Position numbers and translations under genes: made by a program. Shown here piece by piece: positions 10,905-21,362 of a DNA stretch of 64,000 bases; within the stretch, counting starts at the first letter, position 1; the number at the start of each line of letters is the position of its first letter. The stretch is from Chaunax sp. Z400 (lineage: Eukaryota; Chordata; Actinopteri; Lophiiformes; Chaunacidae), in NCBI GenBank assembly GCA_037577475.1, contig CM075204.1, positions 3,841,355 through 3,905,354 on the forward strand. Reading direction: 5' to 3'. The notes under the pieces were generated by a model. The model had not been told where the DNA came from, did not search any database, and saw nothing but the letters and a program-made list of their open reading frames with translations.

Positions 10905-13900
10905 GGTCTGGGTTTAGAAGTTAATCTGACAGTAATTCAACATGACGGTCTTATGTGGGAATAAGAACCCTGGTTATTTGTATGTAAAAGTCACAACAGG
11001 AATCTGACTAAGTCAGACCTGCAATATTTCAGCATTAATTTCAAACATGATAAAAGTAAATGAAAGAAAATCAATAATAACATCCCTCCCTTTATTTAAA
11101 ATGTTCATTTATGTCAATTGTATGGTGAATAGATGAATCTGCTGTCTTACAGACAGCATGTGAGCTAAAAGGAATTTAAAGAGTCACATCTTAACATCCT
11201 CATTCAGTGCTGCTCAAGTAACGGTTAATGGTAATAATAACTTAATTATGAAAACAATGTGAAAATGAAGCCAAACGTTACCATAAAGGTCTGTCTGACT
11301 GAAAATGCATCACTGTAACAGATCTATCTATCAGTGTTCCATTATCCATGTCTGTTCATCATTAACAGCACACAATCATTCTGCCATCATTCCAATCAAT
11401 ACCAACATGAACAACAGCCAAGTCACATTAATATTAACTCCACAGGAAATATCAAATATAGCCCATAAATCTGCATCATCACTTTACTTTGAAAAACAAA
11501 ACATAAATGTCACGTTAATTTATTTACAAATACTTAACTTAATCTTCCTAAAAGTAAAACACAAGAGACGAGGGATTCATGATATTTCAAACTGATAAAC
11601 TGTTGGCTAGATAATGGAAAGTCTTCAGCTATTGGTTGATAATAGCATCATAGCCGATTGCTTTCACTGACTTAACAAACACGGTACAAACCCACTCCAT
11701 ACATTAGGAGGTATATGCACCTTCAACAGTGGTTTGAGATTTGTCAATAAAAACAGAGACAAAGAAGAAGAAAGTGCAGCAAACTGTTGCTGCACTCACA
11801 ACATCAAATGTGGGTAGAGGGAGATGAGATAGGTAAGATGAGAGAGCCGAGCAGGTCGTCTTCAGTATGGAGGCTATTTACAGCGTCAGAGGAAGTCAAC
11901 ACCATTTATTTATCAATACCACAAAGGTTCAGAGAGGAGGGGGAAAGTCTGAGAGACGTAACAGCCAATCCTATTACAGCTACGGAATATTAAATCATGT
12001 ATTAATATACATGTATATTGTATGCACTTTTTTTACCCTCACATGTGCACAAACTACAGGCTATGAACTTATTTAAAAAATGTATGCTTATTGCTTCTTT
12101 TATCACTATCTGATAAAAGTACATTGATATCAGTTATCTGTATTGCCTGGTAAAGAATCTGTTGTCCAGCTATCATAGCATGTGTCTCCTCTCTGGAGTT
12201 AATATTCATTAAACAGACTTAATACACAGGTAAGTGAATTAAAGAGCTGCAGTTTACTGCCTAGAAGACATTGACTCATCCTGGAGACCTTTGGGGGAAA
12301 TGAACTGCAGTTTGTTGCTTTCAGTATGAAGGACACACACATAGCCTTTGACTGTATTTACTGTACTGTATGAATGCTGCTGAGACTGGTGGATAGAAAG
12401 AGGAAGTCAGAAGCTGCCTTGGTGTTCCTGCTGAGGGAGCAGTCAGTGGAGGAGTGACGTCCAGCTTGGCAGCCACAGTTCCAGCTTGGAGGTGGCTGTG
12501 AAGGGGGTGAGGGCAGGGGGTGTCAATACTGTAAGCTTCAGTTTGTCCTTGAGAGGCTGGTCAGAGGCCATGAATGGAAATTGAAGTATAAAGTGCTGCG
12601 TAATGATTCTGTCCATTCCTATTTCCATCCAGGTAACCTAACCGGCCTCCATGTCCACGAAACAGAGTTCCTGAACAGTCCTCAGACTTTCTTCCTGTTA
12701 GGATGAACTGGATCCTGTCTGGGGGCCCGACAGACAAGGTGCATTCAAAATCAGGTTCCAGTTTTGCAGACAAAACTATTGCCCATCTTCCCAAAAATGA
12801 ATTGAGATGAAGGGAGCCTGTTCTGCACAAGAGTCTATTGTAAGCTACAGCACAAGGACAGCTGTGCTCTGTCATGGCCGCAACTGTGTGTCAGGTCATT
12901 ATAGGGCAGTTTCATGTTTAATCAGAAAGAATACCAGGAATACACAACTGTAACATCATCTGCACACATGTTCCTCTTCCATTTAGCCCTAAAAACATCT
13001 TTATTTCTTTGTCTCGTCTGTGTTGCTAATGTCATATATCATATCATAAATTCACAGAAACACTCAGGTGTTTGGCAATCAGACTGTAAGTGGTTTCCAT
13101 TACAGATCCCACCCAGCAATGTTGATGTTCTGCATTTTGAATCTGAGGCAGCATGGTGGAACTGATTCTACCGGCCTGGACATAACAGACTGCTGCTATC
13201 CAACTAGACTATTCTGACTACACCACCCAGGAGAGCAGGTAGCAGTGTAAAATAAAGGGAATAATTAAACATGATAAGCAGGTTTGTGAGATTGAGGGAT
13301 GAGTGTATCAGTAAATGCCTCACATCATGATTCAAGACTCTGAAATTGATTGAAAAGAGACTTCAGGGGTTGATGTGGGCCAGAGCCGCACCTTCAATCA
13401 ACAAATAAATCGATCTGATTGGCAGTTCAACACATTAATAATGTCCAACCAGTTGATTTATCATGTCAAGATGGACAAGCTGAAACAGCACCCCTACACT
13501 CATACACTCATGTATATTTGTATGCCCTGTCAGTGTGTGTTCATGTTTATGAACTCATGCTTGTGAGCTTGCAGTTACCATGTTAGCTACAGGGGTGGAG
13601 TGTGGATGCACATGGAGTTGTCATCGCTATTGTTCAAATGCAACACTGCAAATACAGCTCAACAAAGATTACCAAACACACATGGTGTTTTATATGTGAC
13701 CTTATAGCTACTGGTCCAGGTGCAGACAACTGGCAGCATGACCCCACTCAGGAGCTAGCACAGGGGTGAGGGGTCAAGTGTGACCACCCTGAGTTTGTCT
13801 AATGTTGCTCCACCAAAATCTAGAGTCCTTCCACCTGCAAATACCACGTTAACCCCTGATGATATCCATACCTTTTTTAAAGCTACATCTTCACTGCAGT

Positions 13901-14120
13901 CTCTCAAAGAGGACTCTCCATCTCTCCATCTCTGCAAACCTCAGAAGCTTTAGAAATGGTGTCAATAATGTCTTTTCAAATCATTTGGGGATCCTGGACC
14001 TTAGATACTTGGATTACACCGTACTAAATGTATGGAGTCATTTTATGTTTGCTTTCAATTGTTATTACAGAAAAATCTTTTTTATTTGTTTAGGAGAATA
14101 TTGTGATACCTTTAAGACTT
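10905..14120. other. Unannotated non-coding block
   Basis: No element can be bounded. A 104-codon minus-strand frame (12,561-12,875) and a 134-codon plus frame (13,859-14,263, running into the next MITE) have no recognisable domain. I take them as chance frames. Confidence 0.4.
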
Positions 14121-14596
14121 TAGCCGCATTTCCACTGCGTAGTACCGTCTCTACTCGCCTCGACACGTCTTTGTTGCTTTTCCATTGGGTAAAAAGTTCC
14201 TGGTACCCGATACTACTTTTTCACTCCTCCGTTGTGGTTCCAAACGAGCTGAGCAGGTACTAAAAGGTCATGTGAAACGTTACAGACCACTGATTGGTCA
14301 ATGCTTGGCACACACGGAGTATCCCGCTCATCACAAAACAATGGCCGCCACACTCCATCAGTGAAGCTACATTAGCGACCGTAACTTTTCTTATTGCAGC
14401 TGCTATATTGAGGAGGTGCAGATGTTCTTGTCTTAAACAGCCGATGAGAGGATCATGAGAGGTGGACAAGAGGTGTGTGTCATGTTGAAGACTACGCCAT
14501 TGCAGTTTCATGTGGTGCCTGAGCAGATATCATCCGCAATGGAAAACGACCTGCAGCGAGTGGAGCACAGCCAGTACTATGCAGTGGAAATGCAGG
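14121..14596. mobile_element. MITE with TTTCCACTGC terminal inverted repeats
   Basis: The left end at 14,127-14,145 reads catttccactgcgtagtac. The right end at 14,574-14,592 reads gtactatgcagtggaaatg, an inverted match over about 19 bp with one mismatch. Between them, gtaccg, ctactcgcctcg and ctggtaccc fit a fish MITE family known for these ends. There is no transposase. A shorter relative lies at 17,823-17,891. The target duplication is unclear, so the exact termini may be off by a few bases. Confidence 0.75.
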
Positions 14597-15554
14597 TTAT
14601 GACTTAGTCCTGAAGACCACAAAAAATGTTCCACCCAACCTGTCTGCTGTGTCACAACTTATCACAGCTATATCATCACCGATGCAAGATCAAGTGACTG
14701 ACAGCAGCTGTGTTTGCTGTTGGTTCGAGACAGTTGTGTCTGCATGTGTAGGCTGGCTTCTTGGTATAATTGGGATTTTCAGACCAGCAAACCAAGATGT
14801 AGACTTAGACAGACCTGTGAGGGGTAGGTAATCATGTAAAACGGTCAATCCAGCTTTCTAGATGATTAAAGTGCGTGTGAGACATGTAATACTGCAGAGG
14901 TTCCACTGTGCAAGGCATTAACACCTTCTGAAACAGTAGCAGTCAGGATAAAACTGTAGCTGTACTGAGCAGCTGCTTGATGTGATTATGCATAACTGTA
15001 ACAGAGTACAAGAAAGCAGCACTTAAAAGTGACAAAAGCTTCCTTTTATCCATTCACTCTCATCCTTACTGCCATGCAGGTAATTTATAGGTGATTGTAG
15101 CTTTATAGGTATTGTGCAGCCACAATGAATGAATGCAAGGTCGCTGAGGCTGTGACATGAATGGAAATCTTACAACAATGCAGCATAAAGAAAAGCATGG
15201 AGGGAAGACAGATTCAGGGATGGATGGGTCAAGAAAGGGCAAGGTGAAGAGAGAGACGGCAGCGGTGTTAGCCAGAGGAAGAGAAGGAAAGCTGAAAGAG
15301 TGAGTCAATGAAGGCTTCTGCAAATATTCATGTATCTTTAAAGGAACAGTTCTACATAAAATGAGGATTCAACAAGATCAACTCACACTATGCCACAAAG
15401 CATTTCTGGTGCTTCACAGCAAAATATAAAAATAAATAAAAAGATATAATCGAAAACCACACAGCAAGTCTCCAGAAGCCCCGACATCCCACATCAAACT
15501 CAACAAATGTTAGTCACTTCCTTTTTAAACAGAAATCTTCATTGGAGATACAAC
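14597..15554. other. Unannotated non-coding sequence
   Basis: Nothing is recognisable apart from low-complexity ends. The 85-codon minus frame at 15,066-15,323 is hydrophobic and serine-rich and comes from a purine-rich plus strand. Confidence 0.4.
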
Positions 15555-15763
15555 CTACAGACACACAGTCTACAGACACACAGTCTACAGACACACAGCT
15601 TACATACACACAGTCTACATACACACAGTCTACAGACACACAGTCTACAGACACACAGCTTACATACACACAGTCTACAGACACACAGTCTACAGACACA
15701 CAGCTTACATACACACAGTCTACATACACACAGCTTACATACACACAGTCTACATACACACAC
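15555..15763. repeat. 15-bp minisatellite, about 14 copies
   Basis: Units of 15 bp run tacagacacacagtc or tacatacacacagct and mix two variable positions (cag/cat and gtc/gct). All three plus frames and several minus frames stay open because 15 is divisible by 3 and the unit lacks stops. The repeating peptides read from it are artefacts. The variants are ordered in small blocks, consistent with unequal exchange or slippage of multi-unit segments. Confidence 0.95.
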
Positions 15764-15930
15764 TGCTCTGTTGTACGTGATGAAGCTTATGGGTAGCAGG
15801 TAAACACCGAGATGATCAGAGATTGTGAGTTTTTGTTGATCCCGTCAAGCAGTGCATGGTCAAGCTTTTGAACGAGTGCGCCTTCCTTTGGGCTAATGAG
15901 GCTATAATGAAGATTTCAGCTTATAAAACT

Positions 15931-16100
15931 GGGGCGCAGATAGTGCAGTGGGTAGAGCGAGCCCCATTCAGTATATCGAGGCTTTAGTTCTCTAGCGGTC
16001 GGTGCAGGTTTGATTCCGCCTGTAGCCATTGGAGCATGTCTCCCTCCCCACTTTGTCACCTCTTCAGCTGTCCCTATCAATTAAAGGCAAAAATAACTTT
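15931..16100 (+). mobile_element. tRNA-derived SINE
   Basis: The head ggggcgcagatagtgcagtg leads into an RNA polymerase III box A-like segment (tagtgcagtgggtagagc, 15,941-15,958). A box B-like ggtttgattcc follows at 16,007-16,017. After it comes a body with gcatgtctccctcccc and a 3' end near caattaaaggcaaaaataa. The order and spacing match a tRNA-derived SINE common in fish. A second head of the same family lies inverted at 37,840-37,901. It could have been transcribed by Pol III and mobilised by a partner LINE. The copy is diverged. Confidence 0.8.
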
Positions 16101-16964
16101 AAAAAACTGTCAAATTGCCCCTCAACCAATCAAACAAGTCATATTCAAGTCTGCTTAGCTTGCCTGACCCATGCCCTGCCCCTCAAGAAAGTTATGTGGA
16201 GATCAGTTTGGAGTTTTTGCATAATTAGGGAAGATGTAGAAAAAGACCTGGACTATGGTGTATGTGCTCTACGAAGTCATTTTGGGTTTTTTCAATGTTT
16301 TTTTACGTTTTCAAACAAGTTTCCATCTTCTTCAGTTGTGCAGAATAATGAAACGCTGTTTTGCTGTAAAGAAGCATCACTTTTTATTGGTAAACTTTGG
16401 GGATTAGTTGGTAATGACTGAATTTAATTTTTTGGGTGAAATAGGCCAAATTTCAGAATAAACCAAACATATAAACATATTCAGACAAACAGTGTAAACC
16501 AAAACTGGTGAAATATTTAAAAATCAATCTTAAATGACTTTATTTTTGACCTTTGAAACAGAAGCTGAACTGAATAATCTTGACTCATTGTTCACTTACT
16601 GCCTTTTTCAACCACGTCTCATGGTCTTCATGAGATGATGGAAGTTTAACAAATGCCATCAAGAGCTTCTTATCTCCATGATCAAAAGGCCATGACAACT
16701 GAGCTGATTCCATCTGCTCATGAAGATGATGATGATGATGATGATGTGGTTGGAAGCAAAGAAAATAGCTGGTAAATGGACCCCGGGTCAAAATAATTTA
16801 GTCAAAAATTAAAGAAAAAGAAAAAGATAAACCAGTTACCAGATAAAAATAAAATTACAGACAAACATATCTGACAAAAACATTGTTTATTATGTGAAAA
16901 ACTATTTAATACCCTCGATTCACAGAGACACATTTTAACACACCACCTTCTTTTGGCCTCATGT

Positions 16965-16967
<3 letters not shown>
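16101..16967. other. Unannotated sequence with a short (GAT)n
   Basis: A (gat)7-like run lies at 16,722-16,746. On the minus strand it gives a run of histidines in a 68-codon frame that I take as chance. The rest is AT-rich with no element seen. Confidence 0.45.

Positions 16968-17038
<71 letters not shown>
16968..17038. repeat. (CA)n microsatellite
   Basis: An uninterrupted dinucleotide run of 71 bp, about 35 units. Such length and purity usually mean high allele variability. Confidence 0.99.
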
Positions 17039-17042
<4 letters not shown>

Positions 17043-17184
17043 TAAGGATTGAAGCATGGTTTCCTGTGATATGCCCCCATGTCCTCTGTCTGCTCCACTA
17101 CCCAGCTATCAGCATAAACACTCATCCGTCCTCAGCTCCACACCTGCTGCCATCTGTTGACTTTGAGCTCCATCTTTCACCTTT

Positions 17185-17226
17185 GGGTGAGAGAAGGGTG
17201 AGAGAAGGGTGAGAGAAGGGTGAGAG
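17185..17226. repeat. 12-bp tandem repeat, 3.5 copies
   Basis: The unit gggtgagagaag is repeated three times and then partially (gggtgagag). It is purine-only apart from one t per unit. Confidence 0.9.
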
Positions 17227-17822
17227 CCAGTCGGCTTGTTTGGAGAACCAACAGTTCTGCCTGGTTAGGTTTCAGCTGACAGCTTTGAGAGCCATCCCAG
17301 CAGAGGTGATAAATGGTTTGTAGGAGTCAGTCCTGTCCTCTGGGTGTCAGAACTGAGTAGTATGACTTCAGATGAATATCACGATTATTTCAAACCTTTA
17401 CCTCCATAACGATTAATAATATAATGATTTACTTTATATGCTTTGTTAACACTGCCCAAATGTGAACATTGTTTTTAGACATAAGCTCCTCTGATTGCTT
17501 CCTCCAGGATTTTTATATTTTAGCACAGGGAGCAACATGGAATTTTAAATAGTTGTGTTTTGTCGGTATAGTAAATCCATTTTTCTCTTTTCAGAATATG
17601 TGAAAATGTGTGAGATCAAAGGCCAGCATCTGTGATGGTATGGGGGGGTGTTAGTGCCCATGGCATGAGTAACCTGCACATCTGTGAGGCCTCCATTAAT
17701 GCTGAAAGGTACATGCATGTTTATACTGTATATGCTGCCATCCAGACAATGTCTTTTTCTGGGACGTCCCTGTTTATTGCACTTTAAAACTTCTACAGGT
17801 TAGTGTCGTCTCTTCCCAAACG
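17227..17822. other. Unannotated non-coding sequence
   Basis: I see no gene or bounded repeat in this stretch between the 12-bp tandem repeat and the hairpin MITE. Confidence 0.4.
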
Positions 17823-17891
17823 TAGCCCATTTCCTCTGCGTAGTACCAGAGCCCAATCGAGAAGAACCGGTACTACACAGTGGAAAAATGG
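17823..17891. mobile_element. 69-bp hairpin MITE derivative
   Basis: The left arm cccatttcctctgcgtagta and right arm tactacacagtggaaaaatg are inverted matches with a few mismatches, separated by about 28 bp. The ends are the same type as the 476-bp MITE at 14,121-14,596, so this is a further-deleted relative. It directly abuts a Tc1/mariner-type tail that starts near 17,896. Confidence 0.65.
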
Positions 17892-17895
17892 TGAC

Positions 17896-18138
17896 TGAAC
17901 GTTGTTAAAAGAAAAGGTGACGCAACACAACGGCAAACATGAACCTGTCCCAACTTTTTAGAAGTAATCAGATTCAGAATGAGTGAATATTTATTTTAAA
18001 AACAAGGTTTATCACTTTGAACATTAAATATCTTGTCTTTGTGTTGTATTCAACTGCATTTGGGTTAAAACATGATTCTCTTTTTATTTTTACATACATT
18101 TTATTTAATGTCCCAACTTGTTTGGATTTAGGGTTGTA
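17896..18138 (+). mobile_element. Tc1/mariner-superfamily transposon 3' end (copy 1)
   Basis: The segment begins with cgttgttaaaagaaaaggtg, which reads VVKRKGDATQ in one frame, a transposase C-terminal tail. It runs through an AT-rich 3' region to aatgtcccaacttgtttgg and ends gggttgta. The copy at 20,936-21,362 has the same order (gttgttaaaagaagaggtga, then cgtcccaactctttt, then gaggttgta). This copy holds only the last part of the element and is 5'-truncated at the hairpin MITE. Confidence 0.7.
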
Positions 18139-19084
18139 GATTAAATTAAAATGCAAGTCAAATATCTTGGGCTTTTTCACTTTTGTAACCTGGCCTAGTA
18201 TTATCTGCCAATATGTTACTCCACAGATTATATTAGAAAATTAACCACCACAGAAATTTATCAGTGAATGCTGGCAAATAAAAAACAAGAAACTGTATTT
18301 TAGTTTTGTCAAAGACATGAGGTAGATTTATTGTCACCGTCACCAGCTGACATATTGTCTGACCAGCAATCCAAAATCCAAAAGTACTAAAAGTATCATC
18401 CAGTTATAAAAATGTGTGCGAAGTGGAGACCCTGAACCTGAATCACAACAAATCGATACCCTCAGCTGCAAAGTGAACACATTATCTAAATACACTTACA
18501 GCTGTGGTGCTGACATCAGCAGTAATCTCCATGTAATGCTGTCATTTTTTCTGCATAATAGGCAAACAGAGACAATCCTGTGAACAAACAGCATCAGAGG
18601 CCAGTGATCAGATTCTGTTAGCTGTTACAGTGATAATCAATGGAGGCTGAGAGGCATCTACTGATCTGCATGCAGATGTCCTCATCACGTGGTGAAGATA
18701 ATCTAAAGCCTGTAGACATACAAACACAGTGTTTATGGTGCTGGTCAACAGCACAGAGGTGACCCAGTGGGATCGATAGTATGTTGTACGTCACCTTGGC
18801 TCACTGGGATTTGTTTGAAGTGGATTAAGGAGCTGTGGATGCAATTACTTTAAAAGTGCTGCAAAAATGTTCTCCATGCGTGTCCTATTGTGTGATATGT
18901 GCTCCTCCATGACCTCACACTGTTGGTGATTTAACACAAGAGGTTTTGGTTTTGTCCTGTCTCATTGGTTTTAAAGAGTTGGGCTCACACCTATGGCTTG
19001 ATGTGTGTCAGTGAGATTTGTTAATGTGGTCAATCATGTTTGTTTGTTTGTCTGCAAGATATCTTGAAAGATAAGAAAATGAAA
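18139..19084. other. Unannotated non-coding sequence
   Basis: AT-rich DNA with no open frame above 60 codons outside the transposon tail and no repeat that I can define. Confidence 0.4.
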
Positions 19085-19557
19085 AAAATAGGTTTTTGTC
19101 ATGTTTTCTATAACTGTCCTCACAGTACAACATGAGACAGACAATCTGGCTCCTATAGCCCCATAATGCTCCTAATAAAGAAAGTGATTATTATTAATTC
19201 CATTAACAAGAATCCATCACGCCTGAATCTAAGCTACCAATCAGGGCCAGCAGGAGTGTCTGACAGTGTGTCAGTCATTCTCATCCGCACATGCTCTCAC
19301 TTAGGCAAGCACAGCAGCCTCCCCTGCTGGGAGGGGCTTTGGACTCCATCAGACACACCTCCTGGCTCTGATTGGTGGTTTACATTCAGGCATGTTAAAT
19401 TCTTGTTAATGACATTAGCAGCACTGGATGGAGTTTTGGAGTCTGATTTTTTTTTTCACAGATTATCTGTCTCATGTACTGCAGTGAGGACATAGTGAGT
19501 TTTAGAAAATATGACAAGAAATTATTTTAATAAAAAGTTACCTACTGCAGCTTTAAA
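19085..19557. mobile_element. Fold-back MITE with arms of about 70 bp
   Basis: The left arm (19,091-19,146) with tttttgtcatgttttcta, tgtcctcacagta and catgagacagacaatct is matched in inverted form by the right arm (19,460-19,535), which reads agattatctgtctcatgt, gcagtgaggaca and tagaaaatatgacaagaa. The right terminus ends ctactgcagctttaaa, a common end of a fish MITE. The interior carries ccccataatgctcc and a GC-richer stretch. There is no coding capacity. The left terminus has drifted and is approximate. Confidence 0.7.
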
Positions 19558-19626
19558 TCTGATCGAATCACAACCACACACCATCCCTACCTCGTAAAAA
19601 TTGTTTACATAGAAGTAATCCTACTG

Positions 19627-19627
<1 letters not shown>

Positions 19628-19693
<66 letters not shown>
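19628..19693. repeat. (TA)33 microsatellite
   Basis: A pure 66-bp (ta)n run. It is self-complementary and so prone to cruciform formation and length change. Confidence 0.99.
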
Positions 19694-19695
<2 letters not shown>

Positions 19696-20504
19696 CTTAA
19701 ATTAATTTCTCATAGCTGTGACAGTTTGATGAGCTTCTCTAAGGATGACATGTCCCCAAAACTTTAACTTTCACTATTGTATATTTAAGAATGTCATGAA
19801 TGTTTCATGTAGTAGAGAAATACTGAAGACTAAGATGACCTACATACAAATAAATAGAGTACTTCACAAGCACAAACAGAACCAAAATCCTGCAGGTGTA
19901 CTCAGGTGCCACCTTCCACCCAGAATCCTCTGTGGATGGATGAGGGAGCTGTGATGGATGAGACAGAGGAATCCTTCAGGAGCACATGTTCCATTAGCTA
20001 GGCTGATGTACGCCTGGTTCTACTCAATACACTCTCTCACACACTGTCACTGCTTTTAAAATCACCATTCACACCTGCAGAGGAACATGATGTACATCTT
20101 CATTCAGCCTCTAGGCTCATGTTCAGCTGGACAAAAAGAGTTCAAAACAAAGCCAAAGAGGAAACACTTTTTATTTACCTCTGCTAAAGGAGTTTTGTGA
20201 TCCTCCTGGTTAGTTTGTCTAGTTGTGTACAAGATATCTTAATTAGATATATTTATGAGTTATTAATGGATTTCAGAGGATTTGGGCGGACAGTGGAAAG
20301 AAAGGGTGAAACAGAAACAGCAAGGGGTTGCGGAGACAAGGGAGACAACCACAACAACAGCAAAACAAATAATAACAAAAACAACAACAACAATAACAGC
20401 AGTGATATATGTACAATACTATCAACATCTTAACCATAACTGTGTAACCGTGTTCACCTTATTGTGCGTGTGCATGTGTGGGATTGATTGTCACTGGATG
20501 TGGT
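19694..20504. other. Unannotated sequence with an AAC-rich run
   Basis: At 20,345-20,400 a run of caa/aac/aat triplets gives poly-N or poly-T peptides in two frames. These are triplet-repeat artefacts. Nothing else is recognised. Confidence 0.45.
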
Positions 20505-20935
20505 TTTAAGTGGGGGGTCGTTACAACACCACCCGGACCCCCAGCAGTAGGTAGAGAAGGACCCAAACCACCACAGCGCGCTACGGTCCCACAGAGCATG
20601 AAGGCCCCGAGGCCACGTGCCCCCGCACCCAGGACCCACCCAGAGCCCCGAAACAGAGCCCACCACACACCAGAGAGGCCAGGACCATCACCCCCGAGGG
20701 AGCGGGACGACGCCCCCCATGGCCCACTGGTGACACCCCGGGGGAGGGCCGACGCCTCCGCCAAGGCCCCCCAGTCGGGGAGGAGCCAGGCCTTCTCGCC
20801 CCAGCAGGCTACGTCAGGAGCCCCCAGAGCATCACCGGAGCACCGAGACCAGCACCGCCCCACCCCACAAGGGCTGGGCCCCACAATGTCAAACAGTATG
20901 GCTCCGTAGTAAAAGAGTCCGGTGCTAAACTGACC
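20505..20935. repeat. GC-rich interspersed repeat island
   Basis: Base composition changes abruptly from AT-rich flanks to about 65-70% GC by eye, with many ccccg, ggcccc and ccacc motifs. Because stop codons are rare at this composition, both strands stay open: 143 codons on plus (20,478-20,909) and 195 codons on minus (20,459-21,046). The peptides are proline-, arginine- and glycine-rich and lack domains. I recall similar GC-rich blocks repeated in fish genomes. It directly precedes the Tc1/mariner-type tail and may be internal to that element or an insertion. A host CpG island is less likely, as no gene start is visible. Confidence 0.5.
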
Positions 20936-21362
20936 TGCCTGCAGTCCAGACTTGTCACCCATTAAAATGTTTGGAGCTTTATGAAACGTAAAATAGGACA
21001 AAGGAGACCCTGAACTCTGGAGCAACTGAAATCCTACATCAGACAAGAATGGAAAACATTCCTCTTTAAAATGACATCAGCTGGTCTCTTCAGTTCCCAA
21101 ATGCTGTTGTTAAAAGAAGAGGTGATGCAACACAGTGGTCAACATGACCCTGTCCAACTTTATGGAAACCTGTTGCTGCCATCAAATTCTAAATGAGGAT
21201 ATTATTTTTAAAAACAATTCAATTTTTCTGTTTCAACACTTGAAATGTTGTTTTTGTGCTATTTTCAGTTACATATGAGAATTAATGATTTGTAAATCAC
21301 TGCATACTGTTTTTATTTACATTTTACACAACGTCCCAACTCTTTTAGAAATGAGGTTGTAC
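20936..21362 (+). mobile_element. Tc1/mariner-superfamily transposon 3' end (copy 2)
   Basis: In one frame the DNA reads NVWSFMKRKIGQRRP, a stop, then TLEQLKSYIRQEW (about 20,964-21,054). This matches the C-terminal region after the last catalytic acidic residue in IS630/Tc1/mariner transposases. After a frame shift VVKRRGDATQW follows. The 3' non-coding part leads to cgtcccaactcttttag and a terminal gaggttgta. Stops and frameshifts make it non-functional. The N-terminal and first catalytic regions are absent, unless the GC-rich island just upstream replaced them. Confidence 0.7.

Noticed and set aside
16007..16017. A genuine tRNA gene at the box B-like site
   Set aside because: Box A and B are present, but a cloverleaf acceptor stem is lacking and the 3' body matches a SINE.
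20459..21046. 195-codon glycine/tryptophan-rich minus frame as a protein
   Set aside because: It comes from a GC-rich repeat and runs into an oppositely oriented transposon tail; the plus strand is equally open.
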